Part shown: positions 17,372 to 25,224 of the stretch, piece by piece
Layout: the number at the start of each line of letters is the position of its first letter
How positions within the stretch are numbered: position 1 is the first letter of the stretch
Source of the DNA: Streptomyces sp. PKU-EA00015
GTDB lineage: Bacteria > Actinomycetota > Actinomycetes > Streptomycetales > Streptomycetaceae
Length of the DNA: 64,000 nt
Direction of reading: 5' to 3'
Assembly: GCF_013387495.1 (NCBI RefSeq)
Contig: NZ_JABZEE010000028.1
Span: 152,314-216,313 of the forward strand
The notes under the pieces: model-generated
Database searches by the model: none
Told to the model about the DNA's origin: nothing
What the model saw: the letters and a program-made list of their open reading frames with translations, nothing else
Position numbers and translations under genes: made by a program

Positions 17372-17870
17372 CCGCCCCTTCCCCGGCCACGAGAAATACA
17401 GGGGAATGCTCGCCATCCCCTACCTCGACCGCACGGACGCCCCGCTGACGATCCGCTTCCGCTGCCTGGAAGACCACGATCACCGCGCCTTCGGCCACGG
17501 CAAGTACAACACCATCAAGGACGATCCGCCCCGCATGTACGGCGTCGGCTCCGTCCACAAGGCCGACAGTGTGATCGAGGTGACCGAGGGCGAACTCGAC
17601 CGGATCATCCTGGAGAAGCTCGGCCTTCACGCAGTCGCCATCCCCGGCGCCTCCATCTGGCAGGGCCGGCACAGGCGCATGCTGGCGGGCTTCAACCGCG
17701 TCCGGGTGTGGGGCGACCCCGACGATGCCGGCGCTGAGTTCACAGCCCGCATCTGCCGCGCTCTGCGTTCCGCGAAGGGCATACGCCTGCGGGACGGCGA
17801 CGTAACAGAGACCTACATGCAGGAGGGCGCGAACGCCCTTCTGAGCCTGATTAAGGAGGACGACCAGTGA
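17202..17870 (+). CDS. Primase TOPRIM catalytic protein
   Basis: 222 residues from TTG 17202; SD AAGGAAGG at 17186-17193. A DnaG-like core: ARYLLGRGIGREEAATYRLG linker (about 34-53), TOPRIM acidic motifs E129/E131 (VTEGELD) and D172/D174 (WGDPDDAG). It lacks the zinc ribbon, which is the preceding overlapping ORF, and a DnaB-interacting C-terminus. It makes RNA primers for phage DNA synthesis, presumably with the 15562 ATPase. Confidence 0.8.
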   Translation: MAEREPLRPLSPSQREMLEEATAAYQAALTADAARYLLGRGIGREEAATYRLGVVGDRPFPGHEKYRGMLAIPYLDRTDAPLTIRFRCLEDHDHRAFGHGKYNTIKDDPPRMYGVGSVHKADSVIEVTEGELDRIILEKLGLHAVAIPGASIWQGRHRRMLAGFNRVRVWGDPDDAGAEFTARICRALRSAKGIRLRDGDVTETYMQEGANALLSLIKEDDQ

Positions 17871-18229
17871 CCGAGGCGACCGTCAAGAAGACCGCAGCCA
17901 AGCGGCCCGCACGGACGGCCGACCCGCTGGCCCCCGTACTCACGGAGGTCCGCAACCACGCCCGGACGATAGGCGACCTGCCCTCGAAGCTGGTCGGCGG
18001 GCATCTCCCCGAGCGGGGCGCCGACAACTACCGCAGACGGGGCGACGACTGGGAGCGGATCAACAAGAACCGGGAAACCGAGGGCCGCCTCGGGATCGAC
18101 GGCCTGGCAGTGCAGGTCGCCTTCGCCGCCTTCGGCGGACGCACTGCTGCGGAGATCCGCAGCGGCCTCGTACGTCTCGCCTCGCTTGCCGTGGCAGCCA
18201 TTGGCCAGATCGACCGGGAGCCAAAGTGA
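17867..18229 (+). CDS. Phage protein of unknown function
   Basis: 120 residues from GTG 17867, overlapping the primase stop by 4 bases. Basic N-terminus (KKTAAKRPART), then a helical segment and GIDGLAVQVAFAAFGGRTAAEIRSGLVRLASLAVAAI, a mildly hydrophobic helical hairpin. Not recognised. Translational coupling on both sides supports coding. Confidence 0.5.
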   Translation: MTEATVKKTAAKRPARTADPLAPVLTEVRNHARTIGDLPSKLVGGHLPERGADNYRRRGDDWERINKNRETEGRLGIDGLAVQVAFAAFGGRTAAEIRSGLVRLASLAVAAIGQIDREPK

Positions 18230-18432
18230 GCGACCCCCTGCCGGGCAACCCCGGCCCCACGCTCAAGCGCCTGTACGAGGAGCTGGAACCCGACGTTCGC
18301 GAGACGGTCCTCGTCCGGCTCCTCGACGGTTCCTCGGCCGAGCGCCTTGCCCTGGTCCTACGCAAGCACGGCCACGCCGTATCGGCATCCACCATCCGCA
18401 CATACCGCCGATCCCTTCGCGATGGAGTGTAA
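18226..18432 (+). CDS. Small helix-turn-helix protein
   Basis: 68 residues from GTG 18226, coupled by overlap. LLDGSSAERLALVLRKHGHAVSASTIRTYRRSLR reads as a compact helix-turn-helix in which SASTIRTYRR would be the recognition helix. Possibly an operon regulator or terminase-small-subunit-like DNA binder. Its stop lies inside the same GGAGTGTAAAG junction motif seen at 16426. Confidence 0.5.
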   Translation: MSDPLPGNPGPTLKRLYEELEPDVRETVLVRLLDGSSAERLALVLRKHGHAVSASTIRTYRRSLRDGV

Positions 18433-18435
18433 AGT

Positions 18436-19632
18436 TTGAACAAGTCCGAGCTGCTGAACGACCTTCTTGCGACACCGACCGCACCGGCCCTCGCAGGCCG
18501 CCAGGCCGACCCCGACAAGGACTTCACGCGACAGATCGAGGTCACGGGCGACGCGGCCGAGGTGACCGTGCGCGGCCCCGAAGGGACCGACCCGGAGTCC
18601 ACCGCAGCCGACGTGCTCCGTGCGCACCAGCTCGACCCCGCCGAGTGGGAGATCACCGGCTTTCGGTCGAGCGAGTGGACCATGGCGAACGGCGAGCCGG
18701 GCGTCTCGGCCCGCTTCTCCTTCGGCCGTCGCAAGGCTGACGCGGTCGCCGAGCGGCCGGACCTTGACGAGCTCCTTCGAGCATTCGACACCTACACGCC
18801 GAGCCGGGCCGTCACGGAGGCCGGCGGCGAATGGACGTACGTCGTCGCGCTTGGCGACATGCAGTTCGGCAAGCTCGACGGAGACGGCCCCGAGGGCACC
18901 CTTCGCCGCGCAATGAAGTGCATCGACAAGGCGGCCAACCTGCTTCCCGAGTACCGGAAGCGGTTCCGCATCGGGCACGTTCACATTGCCTGGCTCGGCG
19001 ATCACGTCGAAGGTTTCCAGTCGCAGGGCGGGGCGAACGTGTGGCGCACCCCGCTGACGCTGACGGAACAGATCCGGCTCACCCGCCGCGTGATGGCGCA
19101 CGGCGTAATGGAATTCGCGCCGCAGGTGGACCGGCTCACGGTCGCGGCTGTGCCTGGCAATCACGGCGAGGCTGTCCGGCCGGGTGGTAAGGGCGTCACC
19201 CGCTACGACGACAGCCACGACACGGACGCCCTTGTCGCGGTCGGTGAGGCCCTCGCGATTGCGGGCGAGGAGTACACGCACGTCGAGGTGTACGTCCCGG
19301 ACACGGACGAGCTGACGGTCGTCGTCGACTGCTCGGGGACAGTCGTCGCTCATGCCCACGGACATCAGTGGCGCGCGGGGCGGCACTTCGAGTGGTGGCG
19401 CGGCCAGGCGTTCAACAAGGCCAGCGCAATGCATACAGCCGATCTGCTTCTCGCTGGTCACCTGCATCACGAGTTCATCGACACGGACGGCCCGAGGACC
19501 TTCGTGCAGGTGCCGGCGATGGAGTCCGAGTCGACGTGGTGGCGGCACCGCACGGGAACCGTGGGGGCGCCGGGCCTGATGGTCATGGTCACGCGTGACG
19601 GTCAGGTGCCGGTGAAGGAGGTGGTCAGGTGA
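18436..19632 (+). CDS. Calcineurin-like metallophosphoesterase (phage)
   Basis: 398 residues from TTG 18436, SD GGAG at 18424-18427. Motifs in order: LGDMQFGK (motif I, Gln in place of His), WLGDHVEG (II), VPGNHGE (III), VAHAHGH (IV) and LLAGHLHHE (V), all of the two-metal calcineurin fold. The N-terminal 120 residues are phage-specific. Similar genes in actinophages sit beside primase genes and are often annotated as Mre11-like or phosphoesterases. Nuclease against DNA is plausible but not shown. Confidence 0.8.
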   Translation: MNKSELLNDLLATPTAPALAGRQADPDKDFTRQIEVTGDAAEVTVRGPEGTDPESTAADVLRAHQLDPAEWEITGFRSSEWTMANGEPGVSARFSFGRRKADAVAERPDLDELLRAFDTYTPSRAVTEAGGEWTYVVALGDMQFGKLDGDGPEGTLRRAMKCIDKAANLLPEYRKRFRIGHVHIAWLGDHVEGFQSQGGANVWRTPLTLTEQIRLTRRVMAHGVMEFAPQVDRLTVAAVPGNHGEAVRPGGKGVTRYDDSHDTDALVAVGEALAIAGEEYTHVEVYVPDTDELTVVVDCSGTVVAHAHGHQWRAGRHFEWWRGQAFNKASAMHTADLLLAGHLHHEFIDTDGPRTFVQVPAMESESTWWRHRTGTVGAPGLMVMVTRDGQVPVKEVVR

Positions 19633-19958
19633 CCTCTTCCCCGGCCGCCGACTGGCGCGTCCTCGACTTGCCCGAGGTGGTGGCTCTTGCTGGCCGGGCT
19701 GCCCGCCGGATCGCGGACGGCTACGAGGACACACTGACGATGGAGTACGACGACGCGAGGCAAGAGGCGCTGATCATCCTGGCGACCAAGCCCGCCATGG
19801 TGAACGAGTGCCTCTCCGACCCGGACCTCGGGCTCGGCGTCCTTTACCACCGTCTGGTCCTAGACCTTATCGACCGAGTGAAGACCGAGGCCAAGCATCG
19901 TATTCGCCACACCTCGTACGAGGCGGCATGCCGCACGGCCGAGAGGGGGCGCGTGTGA
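19629..19958 (+). CDS. Small protein resembling sigma factor region 2
   Basis: 109 residues from GTG 19629, overlapping the previous stop by 4 bases. YDDARQEALIIL (about 40-51) and LYHRLVLDLIDRVKTEAKHR (about 71-90) resemble region 2 of ECF-type sigma factors (DLVQEALLRL ... LYRIARNLALDLLRR). No region 4 is present in this ORF. The next overlapping ORF has a region-4-like C-terminus. Function inferred from this similarity and the pairing. Confidence 0.5.
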   Translation: MTSSPAADWRVLDLPEVVALAGRAARRIADGYEDTLTMEYDDARQEALIILATKPAMVNECLSDPDLGLGVLYHRLVLDLIDRVKTEAKHRIRHTSYEAACRTAERGRV

Positions 19959-20338
19959 GCGGGTACGACCGGCGCCTGGTTGAGCACCTGCTGCCGGCGG
20001 TGTGGGACAGCGAGACGGCGTACGGCATCCGTAATCCCACGGCCCCGGACGCCGACATGCCGATAGGCACCGTCGACAAGAAATCCGCGGGCGTCCTGTT
20101 CGCCCACCTCGCCGACATCCGGCGGGGCTGGGTGACGGCCCCTCTTTCCCTGGCCGAACGCCGGGTGCTGTTCATGCGCTTCGCCCTCGACTGGGACGAC
20201 CGCCGGATAGCAGCCCGCGAGGCGGTCACTGACCGGGCCGTCCGCTACCGGCTCGAACGAGGTGTCGGCAGGCTCGCCGCCCACCTCAACGGCACTGACT
20301 ACATCGACAGTTACGACGACTTGGAGAACGCGGCGTGA
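19955..20338 (+). CDS. Small protein with sigma region 4-like HTH
   Basis: 127 residues from GTG 19955, overlapping the previous stop (GTGTGA). The C-terminal half LSLAERRVLFMRFALDWDDRRIAAREAVTDRAVRYRLERGVGRLAAHL follows the sigma-70 region 4 pattern: (L)xxxxRxVLxxR ... I ... V ... R ... L. The N-terminal half is unrelated to sigma. With the preceding ORF this could form a split sigma factor for late phage transcription. Confidence 0.5.
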   Translation: MSGYDRRLVEHLLPAVWDSETAYGIRNPTAPDADMPIGTVDKKSAGVLFAHLADIRRGWVTAPLSLAERRVLFMRFALDWDDRRIAAREAVTDRAVRYRLERGVGRLAAHLNGTDYIDSYDDLENAA

Positions 20339-20697
20339 GCGAACCAATTCCCGAGGGCACCTTGGAGTGGTGGGACGACGTGACCCGCACCTACTACGAG
20401 CGCCAGTCGGATGGTGCGGTCGCCTCTCGTCCGTACAACGATGCGGAGAACGCAGGACTCGGCGCGCGGCTGGTCCGCGAGACGCTGGTCTCGCAGGCCG
20501 TCGCATCGACGAATGCCAACAAGGACGACCTCAGGACGAACAATGCTTTCCTAGCCCTGAGCTCGCCGAATAACGTCGAGTTGATGGCACAGGTGCAGCT
20601 CCTGACGCGACAGAACTCCCGCCAGGCCCGCGCACTCAACGGCCTGATTCGCCTCGTCCTCAACCGGCTTGAATCCACGGCCGAGGTGATTACTTGA
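20335..20697 (+). CDS. Phage protein of unknown function (last coupled gene)
   Basis: 120 residues from GTG 20335, overlapping the upstream stop by 4 bases. An acidic N-terminus with EWWDDVTRTYYERQSDG, then a long helix with LMAQVQLLTRQNSRQARALNGLIRLVLNRLE, likely a coiled coil. It is the last member of the rightward phage operon; the gene content changes afterwards, so the prophage proper may end just beyond 20.7 kb. Confidence 0.5.
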   Translation: MSEPIPEGTLEWWDDVTRTYYERQSDGAVASRPYNDAENAGLGARLVRETLVSQAVASTNANKDDLRTNNAFLALSSPNNVELMAQVQLLTRQNSRQARALNGLIRLVLNRLESTAEVIT

Positions 20698-20734
20698 CTG
20701 GCTGCTCGTTCTGCGCGGAAGTTAATCTGTAGCC

Positions 20735-21007
20735 ATGTTCAAAATGACGTGGGCGCTGGTCGCCGAGCATGCGGACGAGTGGACTGGCAACGACTTCGGC
20801 GAGGCGGCTGCGGTCCTAAACCAGAGGGTCGGAGCGGCCGTTACAGCGAGCGGCATGAACCCCGACGCTCAGGCGCACTTTCGCGATAGCTTCCTCGCCC
20901 CCGTCCGCGACGGCATAGCCAGTGCCGGCAAGGCGGCAGTCGAGGCTGGGCGTGGCTGGGACACGGCTGCGGGTCCTCTGCTCGTCGTCCTGACTCCCGC
21001 TGCCTGA
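20735..21007 (+). CDS. Small hypothetical protein, probably leaderless
   Basis: 90 residues from ATG 20735. No SD precedes it, but TAATCT at 20723-20728 lies six bases upstream of the ATG, as in leaderless actinobacterial transcripts. Helical, slightly acidic protein with AHFRDSFLAPVRDGIASAGKAAVEAGRGWDT. No family recognised. It stands between the phage operon and a leftward pair of accessory genes. Confidence 0.45.
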   Translation: MFKMTWALVAEHADEWTGNDFGEAAAVLNQRVGAAVTASGMNPDAQAHFRDSFLAPVRDGIASAGKAAVEAGRGWDTAAGPLLVVLTPAA

Positions 21008-21028
21008 ACGGAAGCGAGTACGTGGACG

Positions 21029-21970
21029 CTAATCACCCAGCAGTTGGTGTAAATCCTCCGCTGAGATGCCACATCGGAACCCTGTGTCGTCATCAAACAT
21101 GTCCGCAGATGCGTCATTGAAGGCGGCAGGAGTGACCCGAGAGAAGGGGCTGGTCCAAGCTCCTGCCTTGAGCTCGTACCGGCCCGGCTCGGAGAGCGTC
21201 GAAGTCCACTCCCACGTATTGCCGCACATGTCATAGACACCGTAGGGGCTAACTCCACTGTGGTATCTGGTGACCGGGGTGGTCGAGCCGATACCGCTTT
21301 CACGAGTGTTGCACTTCGCCGGTGTCTGCTGACTGCCCCAGGGGTATATCTCGCCCCTGGGGCCTCGGGCCGTCTTCTCCCACTGCTGTGAACTCGGTAG
21401 TTCCTTGCCAGCCCACGATGCGTAGGCGGCTGCATCATGCCACGTGACGAACACTACGGGGTGATCGAGAATGCTCTCTGGGCACCTGCCCTTGGGCCAG
21501 TGCTGCGGAGTCGCGTGTCCTGTCGCTGCGACGAATCGCTCATAGTCCGAGTTCGTCACGGGGTAGAGGTCGATGTAGAAGGATGGGAGCCAGACAGGGC
21601 TATTCCCAGCTCCCGACAAGTACACGCCCGCGTCAATGAGCGCCATCTTCTTGCCGTCATGTGGGTGTCGGACCTGATGCTGCCTGGGGAGGGCCGATCC
21701 TTCCTGTGCCCGCTGGTCGGGCAACACCGAATCCAAAGAGCTGGTGAGTTTCACGAACCTTGCGTGGACCTCCGGCGAAGATGTTGCCAGGGCTGTGTCC
21801 AGGGCCGCTTGATTCACGGGGCGGATCTTGATCGTCTCGCCGCGGGCCTCCCACTTGGAGACCATGCGATCACTCACTCCGAGCTTCGCAGCGAACGCCT
21901 CGATGCTCATCCGCTGTGCCTCACGCAGCGCCCGGACTTCCAGCCCGGTCCACCTCTCAACTGTGGCCAC
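21029..21970 (-). CDS. XRE-type HTH fused to SUMF1/FGE-like (C-type lectin fold) domain
   Basis: 313 residues from GTG 21970, with SD AAGGAG six bases upstream. Residues about 5-35 (LEVRALREAQRMSIEAFAAKLGVSDRMVSKWE) are an XRE helix-turn-helix. Residues about 105-300 are a formylglycine-generating-enzyme-like domain: FYIDLYPVTNSDYERFV, PVVFVTWHDAAAYASW, LPSSQQWEKTARGP, GVYDMCGNTWEWTS and DDDTGFRCGI. Only one cysteine of the FGE copper pair is evident (GFRC), so sulfatase activation is doubtful; the domain more likely senses a ligand or acts in non-heme chemistry. Possibly the regulator of the neighbouring cluster. Confidence 0.75.
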   Translation of the reverse strand: MATVERWTGLEVRALREAQRMSIEAFAAKLGVSDRMVSKWEARGETIKIRPVNQAALDTALATSSPEVHARFVKLTSSLDSVLPDQRAQEGSALPRQHQVRHPHDGKKMALIDAGVYLSGAGNSPVWLPSFYIDLYPVTNSDYERFVAATGHATPQHWPKGRCPESILDHPVVFVTWHDAAAYASWAGKELPSSQQWEKTARGPRGEIYPWGSQQTPAKCNTRESGIGSTTPVTRYHSGVSPYGVYDMCGNTWEWTSTLSEPGRYELKAGAWTSPFSRVTPAAFNDASADMFDDDTGFRCGISAEDLHQLLGD

Positions 21971-22033
21971 CCGAGACTCCTTTGAGTGAATCAACGGAGC
22001 CCAGCGTAGTCACATGATCGTCAGTGCGTGCCG

Positions 22034-22807
22034 TTACAGCGGATCTGCCGGTACCTCCATGTACGCCTTGCGAAGAGTGTCAATGATTGGGTGGTCGTCG
22101 GTGAGGGTGGTTTCGTCGACTCCGCTGATCGCCCGGACCCCGATTGCCGAGTTGGTGGCGAAGACAGCCTGCATGCCTGCGATGTCCGCGAGCTGGACTC
22201 GCCGCTCGTCGTGCTCGTGTGTCGCCTTGAGGAGCTGCATCGTCACTCCTACGAGGATGTCCGCCTCTGGCCAGATCACCCGGTCTCCATCGAAGAAACC
22301 GATGTTCCAGGTGCCGCCCTCCGACACAAGCGACTGCTCGTCGACGAACAAGGCATCGTCGAACCCGTCGAGCTGGGCGGCTCGTCGATGTAGAAGCTGC
22401 CCGAACAGACCAACGCTCTTCACACTCGGCAGATCCCGGACGTACTTCCTGGTCTGCACCCGCATCGGTGACAGCGGGAGGTTCGCCGCCGGCCTCGTCG
22501 TGACCAGTACTTGTGGGTCCGCCTTGGCGCCGGGGTGGCCCATGTCGAAGTTCGGGTCGAAGACCGTTACCCGCACGACGCATGCACCCTCACTCGGGGC
22601 TACGCGCCGCGCCAGATCTTGCACGTGTTGCGGGTCCAGCTCGGCATCGAAGAGAGCCCGGCAGTCCCTCACGAGCCGTTCCAGGTGGAGCGACAGCCCA
22701 CGCACGCGGCCTTCTTCGACGCGCATGGACGTGAAGTGTCCATACCCGGTGAGAGCCAGGGTCTTGAGCTGATCCACGGAGACTGGTTTGCCATTCAATT
22801 CAGCCAT
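22034..22807 (-). CDS. Class IV PLP-dependent aminotransferase / lyase
   Basis: 257 residues from ATG 22807. PLP fold-type IV features: GHFTSM near the N-terminus, R44 and catalytic Lys K130 in LPSVKSVGLFG, then GFDDALFVDEQSLVSEGGTWNI, the conserved EG..NI loop that holds the cofactor phosphate. It is shorter than BCAA aminotransferase and closer in size to aminodeoxychorismate lyase (PabC). Divergently transcribed from the AdoMet synthetase operon across a 243-base shared upstream region, so it probably belongs to the same pathway. The substrate is unknown; an AdoMet- or amino-acid-derived intermediate is possible. Confidence 0.8.
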   Translation of the reverse strand: MAELNGKPVSVDQLKTLALTGYGHFTSMRVEEGRVRGLSLHLERLVRDCRALFDAELDPQHVQDLARRVAPSEGACVVRVTVFDPNFDMGHPGAKADPQVLVTTRPAANLPLSPMRVQTRKYVRDLPSVKSVGLFGQLLHRRAAQLDGFDDALFVDEQSLVSEGGTWNIGFFDGDRVIWPEADILVGVTMQLLKATHEHDERRVQLADIAGMQAVFATNSAIGVRAISGVDETTLTDDHPIIDTLRKAYMEVPADPL

Positions 22808-23050
22808 GCGGCCAGCATGTCACCGCCATCGCGGGAGCTGATGGCAAAGGCCCTGGTCGGGGCCTCAAGTTCGGTGAAAGTTCGGTGCCAGGGCAGTGGG
22901 AGGACGTTCCGATCCCGTCGTGCCCCAGGCGAATCTTGTCCTGTCGCCGCAGACCGCTAGCACCGCGCCGAGCAGCCACTTCCACTTCCCTGCCGGGCTC
23001 ACTGACGCCTGCGCTGGGCAACCCTGCCGACCCTGAGATGGGAGTTCGCC
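22808..23050. promoter_or_regulatory. Shared upstream region of aminotransferase and AdoMet synthetase operon
   Basis: Carries a tandem direct repeat AAGTTCGGTG at 22867-22876 and 22878-22887 (11-bp period), a likely operator. An SD (GGAG, 23041-23044) precedes the rightward operon. No clear consensus promoter was identified on either strand. Confidence 0.4.
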
Positions 23051-24301
23051 ATGCCCCGAACGAGCATGATCTTCGGCAAGAGCCGCCTGGTCATCGAGAC
23101 CGGCACCCACGAACACGATGGGACAACCATCGTCGAGCGCAAGGGGCTCGGACACCCCGACACCCTTGCCGACCACCTGGCCGAACGACTGTCCCGGGCG
23201 TACAGCCGCTACACCGTGAAGCACTTCGGCGCCGTGCTGCACCACAACTTCGACAAGCTCGCCCTCCTGGGTGGGGCAAGCGAGGTCCGCTACGGCGGCG
23301 GCAAGATGACTGCCCCGGTCCGGGTTCTGGTCAACGGGCGAGCCGCGCCCGCCTGCGGCGGCGACAGCATCCCCGTCCTGGAGATCGTCGAGGCGGAGGT
23401 CCGGGAGTTCTTCGCTGAGCGCCTTCCGGAGGTCTCGGATCACCTCGACATCACTTTCAACATCACGAGCAATTCGAGCCCCGGTGCCGTGCTGACCGGC
23501 GATGCGGTCCCGGACAGGACCCGCTGGTTCAACCCGCGGTCCATCGACGACCTCCGCGAGCGCCGAGTCAGGCTCTCGAACGACACGTCGCTCGGTACGG
23601 GCTGGGCGCCGGAGAACCCCTTCGAGTCGTTCGTGCGCGAGCTGGTGGACCACCTCTCCGGACAGAGCGACTTCAGGCTTGCCCACGCCTGGTGCGGCTC
23701 GGACGTGAAGCTCATGGGCTACTGGGATGGAGAAGGCGCGGACATCGTGCTGTGCGTGCCGCAGAAGTCGCGCCACGTCAGCAGCCGGGCGGAGTACATC
23801 CGCAACACCGAGAGCGTCCTCGCCGAGTGCCACCGGCTCGCCGACATCCGCCTTCCCGGCGCCGAGGCCCGCTTCCGGCTCAACGCACGCGACATGCCCG
23901 AGAAGGACGAGCTCTACCTCACCTACACGGGAAGCTCAATCGAGTCGGGCGACGAGGGAGTCGTCGGCCGGGGCAACCGCGTCAACGGCCTCATCACCCC
24001 TCTGCGCCCGATGAATCTGGAAGGCGCCAACGGCAAGAACCCCGTGTATCACGTCGGCAAGCTCTACAACATCGCTGCGCAGCGCCTCGCGCACCGCCTG
24101 CATGAAGCGACCGATGGGCAGGCCGAGGTGCACCTCGTCAGCACCACGGGGCAGCGGCTCGACCAGCCCTGGCGCATCCTGGTTCGCCTCTCCTCCCACG
24201 ATGTTGAGATCGACAAGGTCCAGGCGCTCGTTGCCGAGGCCCTTGAGGCGTTCCCGGCCCTGACGGACGAGCTCGTCTCGGACGGGATCGTGCTGAGCTG
24301 A
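23051..24301 (+). CDS. Archaeal-type S-adenosylmethionine synthetase
   Basis: 416 residues; ATG 23051 with SD GGAG six bases upstream. It matches the archaeal AdoMet synthetase family rather than bacterial MetK: ERKGLGHPDTLAD (29-41), FNPRSIDDL, and TGSSIESGDEGVVGRGNR (293-310) followed by NGLITPLRPMNLEG and GKNPV. This enzyme makes AdoMet from ATP and methionine. Streptomyces have a housekeeping metK, so a second, unrelated enzyme here implies a dedicated AdoMet supply. First gene of a six-gene operon; its TGA overlaps the next ATG by one base. Confidence 0.88.
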   Translation: MPRTSMIFGKSRLVIETGTHEHDGTTIVERKGLGHPDTLADHLAERLSRAYSRYTVKHFGAVLHHNFDKLALLGGASEVRYGGGKMTAPVRVLVNGRAAPACGGDSIPVLEIVEAEVREFFAERLPEVSDHLDITFNITSNSSPGAVLTGDAVPDRTRWFNPRSIDDLRERRVRLSNDTSLGTGWAPENPFESFVRELVDHLSGQSDFRLAHAWCGSDVKLMGYWDGEGADIVLCVPQKSRHVSSRAEYIRNTESVLAECHRLADIRLPGAEARFRLNARDMPEKDELYLTYTGSSIESGDEGVVGRGNRVNGLITPLRPMNLEGANGKNPVYHVGKLYNIAAQRLAHRLHEATDGQAEVHLVSTTGQRLDQPWRILVRLSSHDVEIDKVQALVAEALEAFPALTDELVSDGIVLS

Positions 24302-25224
24302 TGACGACGCACACGCTCGGAGAAGTGCCGCCGGGGTGCCGCCGGCGCCTTCTCGATCACTACGGCCCATCGGCGGAGGCGTGGCTTCGGGCCGCCCCGT
24401 GCCTCCTGGCCGAGGCGGCGGAGCGCTGGAAGCTCTCGTTGCAGGGCTATCACGATGCGGGACACGCCTCTGCCATCGCCCTGGCGACCGCCCTCGACGG
24501 GACTCCGTTGATCCTCAAGGCGTGGTACGAGTCGCTCCGCTACCGCCACGAGATCGCTGCACTGCACGTGTGGACTGGCGGTCCGATCGCGGACGTCATC
24601 GAGACGGCGGACGACCTGTCGGTGGCCTCCCTGGAGCTGGTGGGAGGCCAGCCCGGCGGCGCCGCTCGTCTCTCGCGTGAGAGACATATGGTGGCCGCTG
24701 CGATCCAGGGGCTTCACTCCCTCGGCCAGAAGAGACCGACGCCGGCTCTTCCCAGCCTTGCCCACTTCCACCAGGAGGTGGTTGTGCCCCGCATCCACCA
24801 GCGGGCACAGAGCCTCGATCTTGGGCCAATGGGGACGCTCGTGGAGGAGGCGTGCGAGGGGCTCTCCAGCCTGCGGGAAGACCCCACCCGGACCACGGTC
24901 CTTCATGCCGATCTGTACCGGGAGAACGTGATATTCGACGGAGGAGGGCATCCGCGCCTGATCGATCCGCACCCCTTGGTGGGAGACGCGGCATTCGACT
25001 GGGCCTTCTGGACGGTCTACTACGACCTTGAGGGGGGAGTGGCGGATCGGCTGGCCACTGCTTCTCGGATCTCCCGCATCCCCGTCCCAGAGATCACGCC
25101 GTGGTGCAGGGCCCTCGCGGTTGACGGCTTCCTCTACTACACGGAGATCCACGATCCCGCGAAGCCGAAGATCGCGAAGGTGTTGTCCTCGCTGATGGCC
25201 TCCAGCCCGGGGAGCGAGCGGTGA
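24301..25224 (+). CDS. APH(6)/hydroxyurea-phosphotransferase-like kinase
   Basis: 307 residues; ATG overlaps the AdoMet synthetase stop (TGATGA). Protein-kinase-like small-molecule kinase: K73 in LILKAW binds ATP, the catalytic loop is H202-A-D204-LYREN209, and the metal-binding IDPHPLVGD (221-229) matches the IDP.PLVGD signature typical of the streptomycin 6-phosphotransferase/Hur family. It probably phosphorylates a hydroxyl of the pathway intermediate or gives self-resistance. It precedes a phosphatase in the operon, a kinase/phosphatase arrangement also known in streptomycin biosynthesis (APH(6) with StrK). Confidence 0.8.
   Translation: MTTHTLGEVPPGCRRRLLDHYGPSAEAWLRAAPCLLAEAAERWKLSLQGYHDAGHASAIALATALDGTPLILKAWYESLRYRHEIAALHVWTGGPIADVIETADDLSVASLELVGGQPGGAARLSRERHMVAAAIQGLHSLGQKRPTPALPSLAHFHQEVVVPRIHQRAQSLDLGPMGTLVEEACEGLSSLREDPTRTTVLHADLYRENVIFDGGGHPRLIDPHPLVGDAAFDWAFWTVYYDLEGGVADRLATASRISRIPVPEITPWCRALAVDGFLYYTEIHDPAKPKIAKVLSSLMASSPGSER

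Noticed and set aside
21029..21970. Diversity-generating retroelement target (FGE/CLec fold)
   Set aside because: No reverse transcriptase or template/variable repeat pair is visible nearby.
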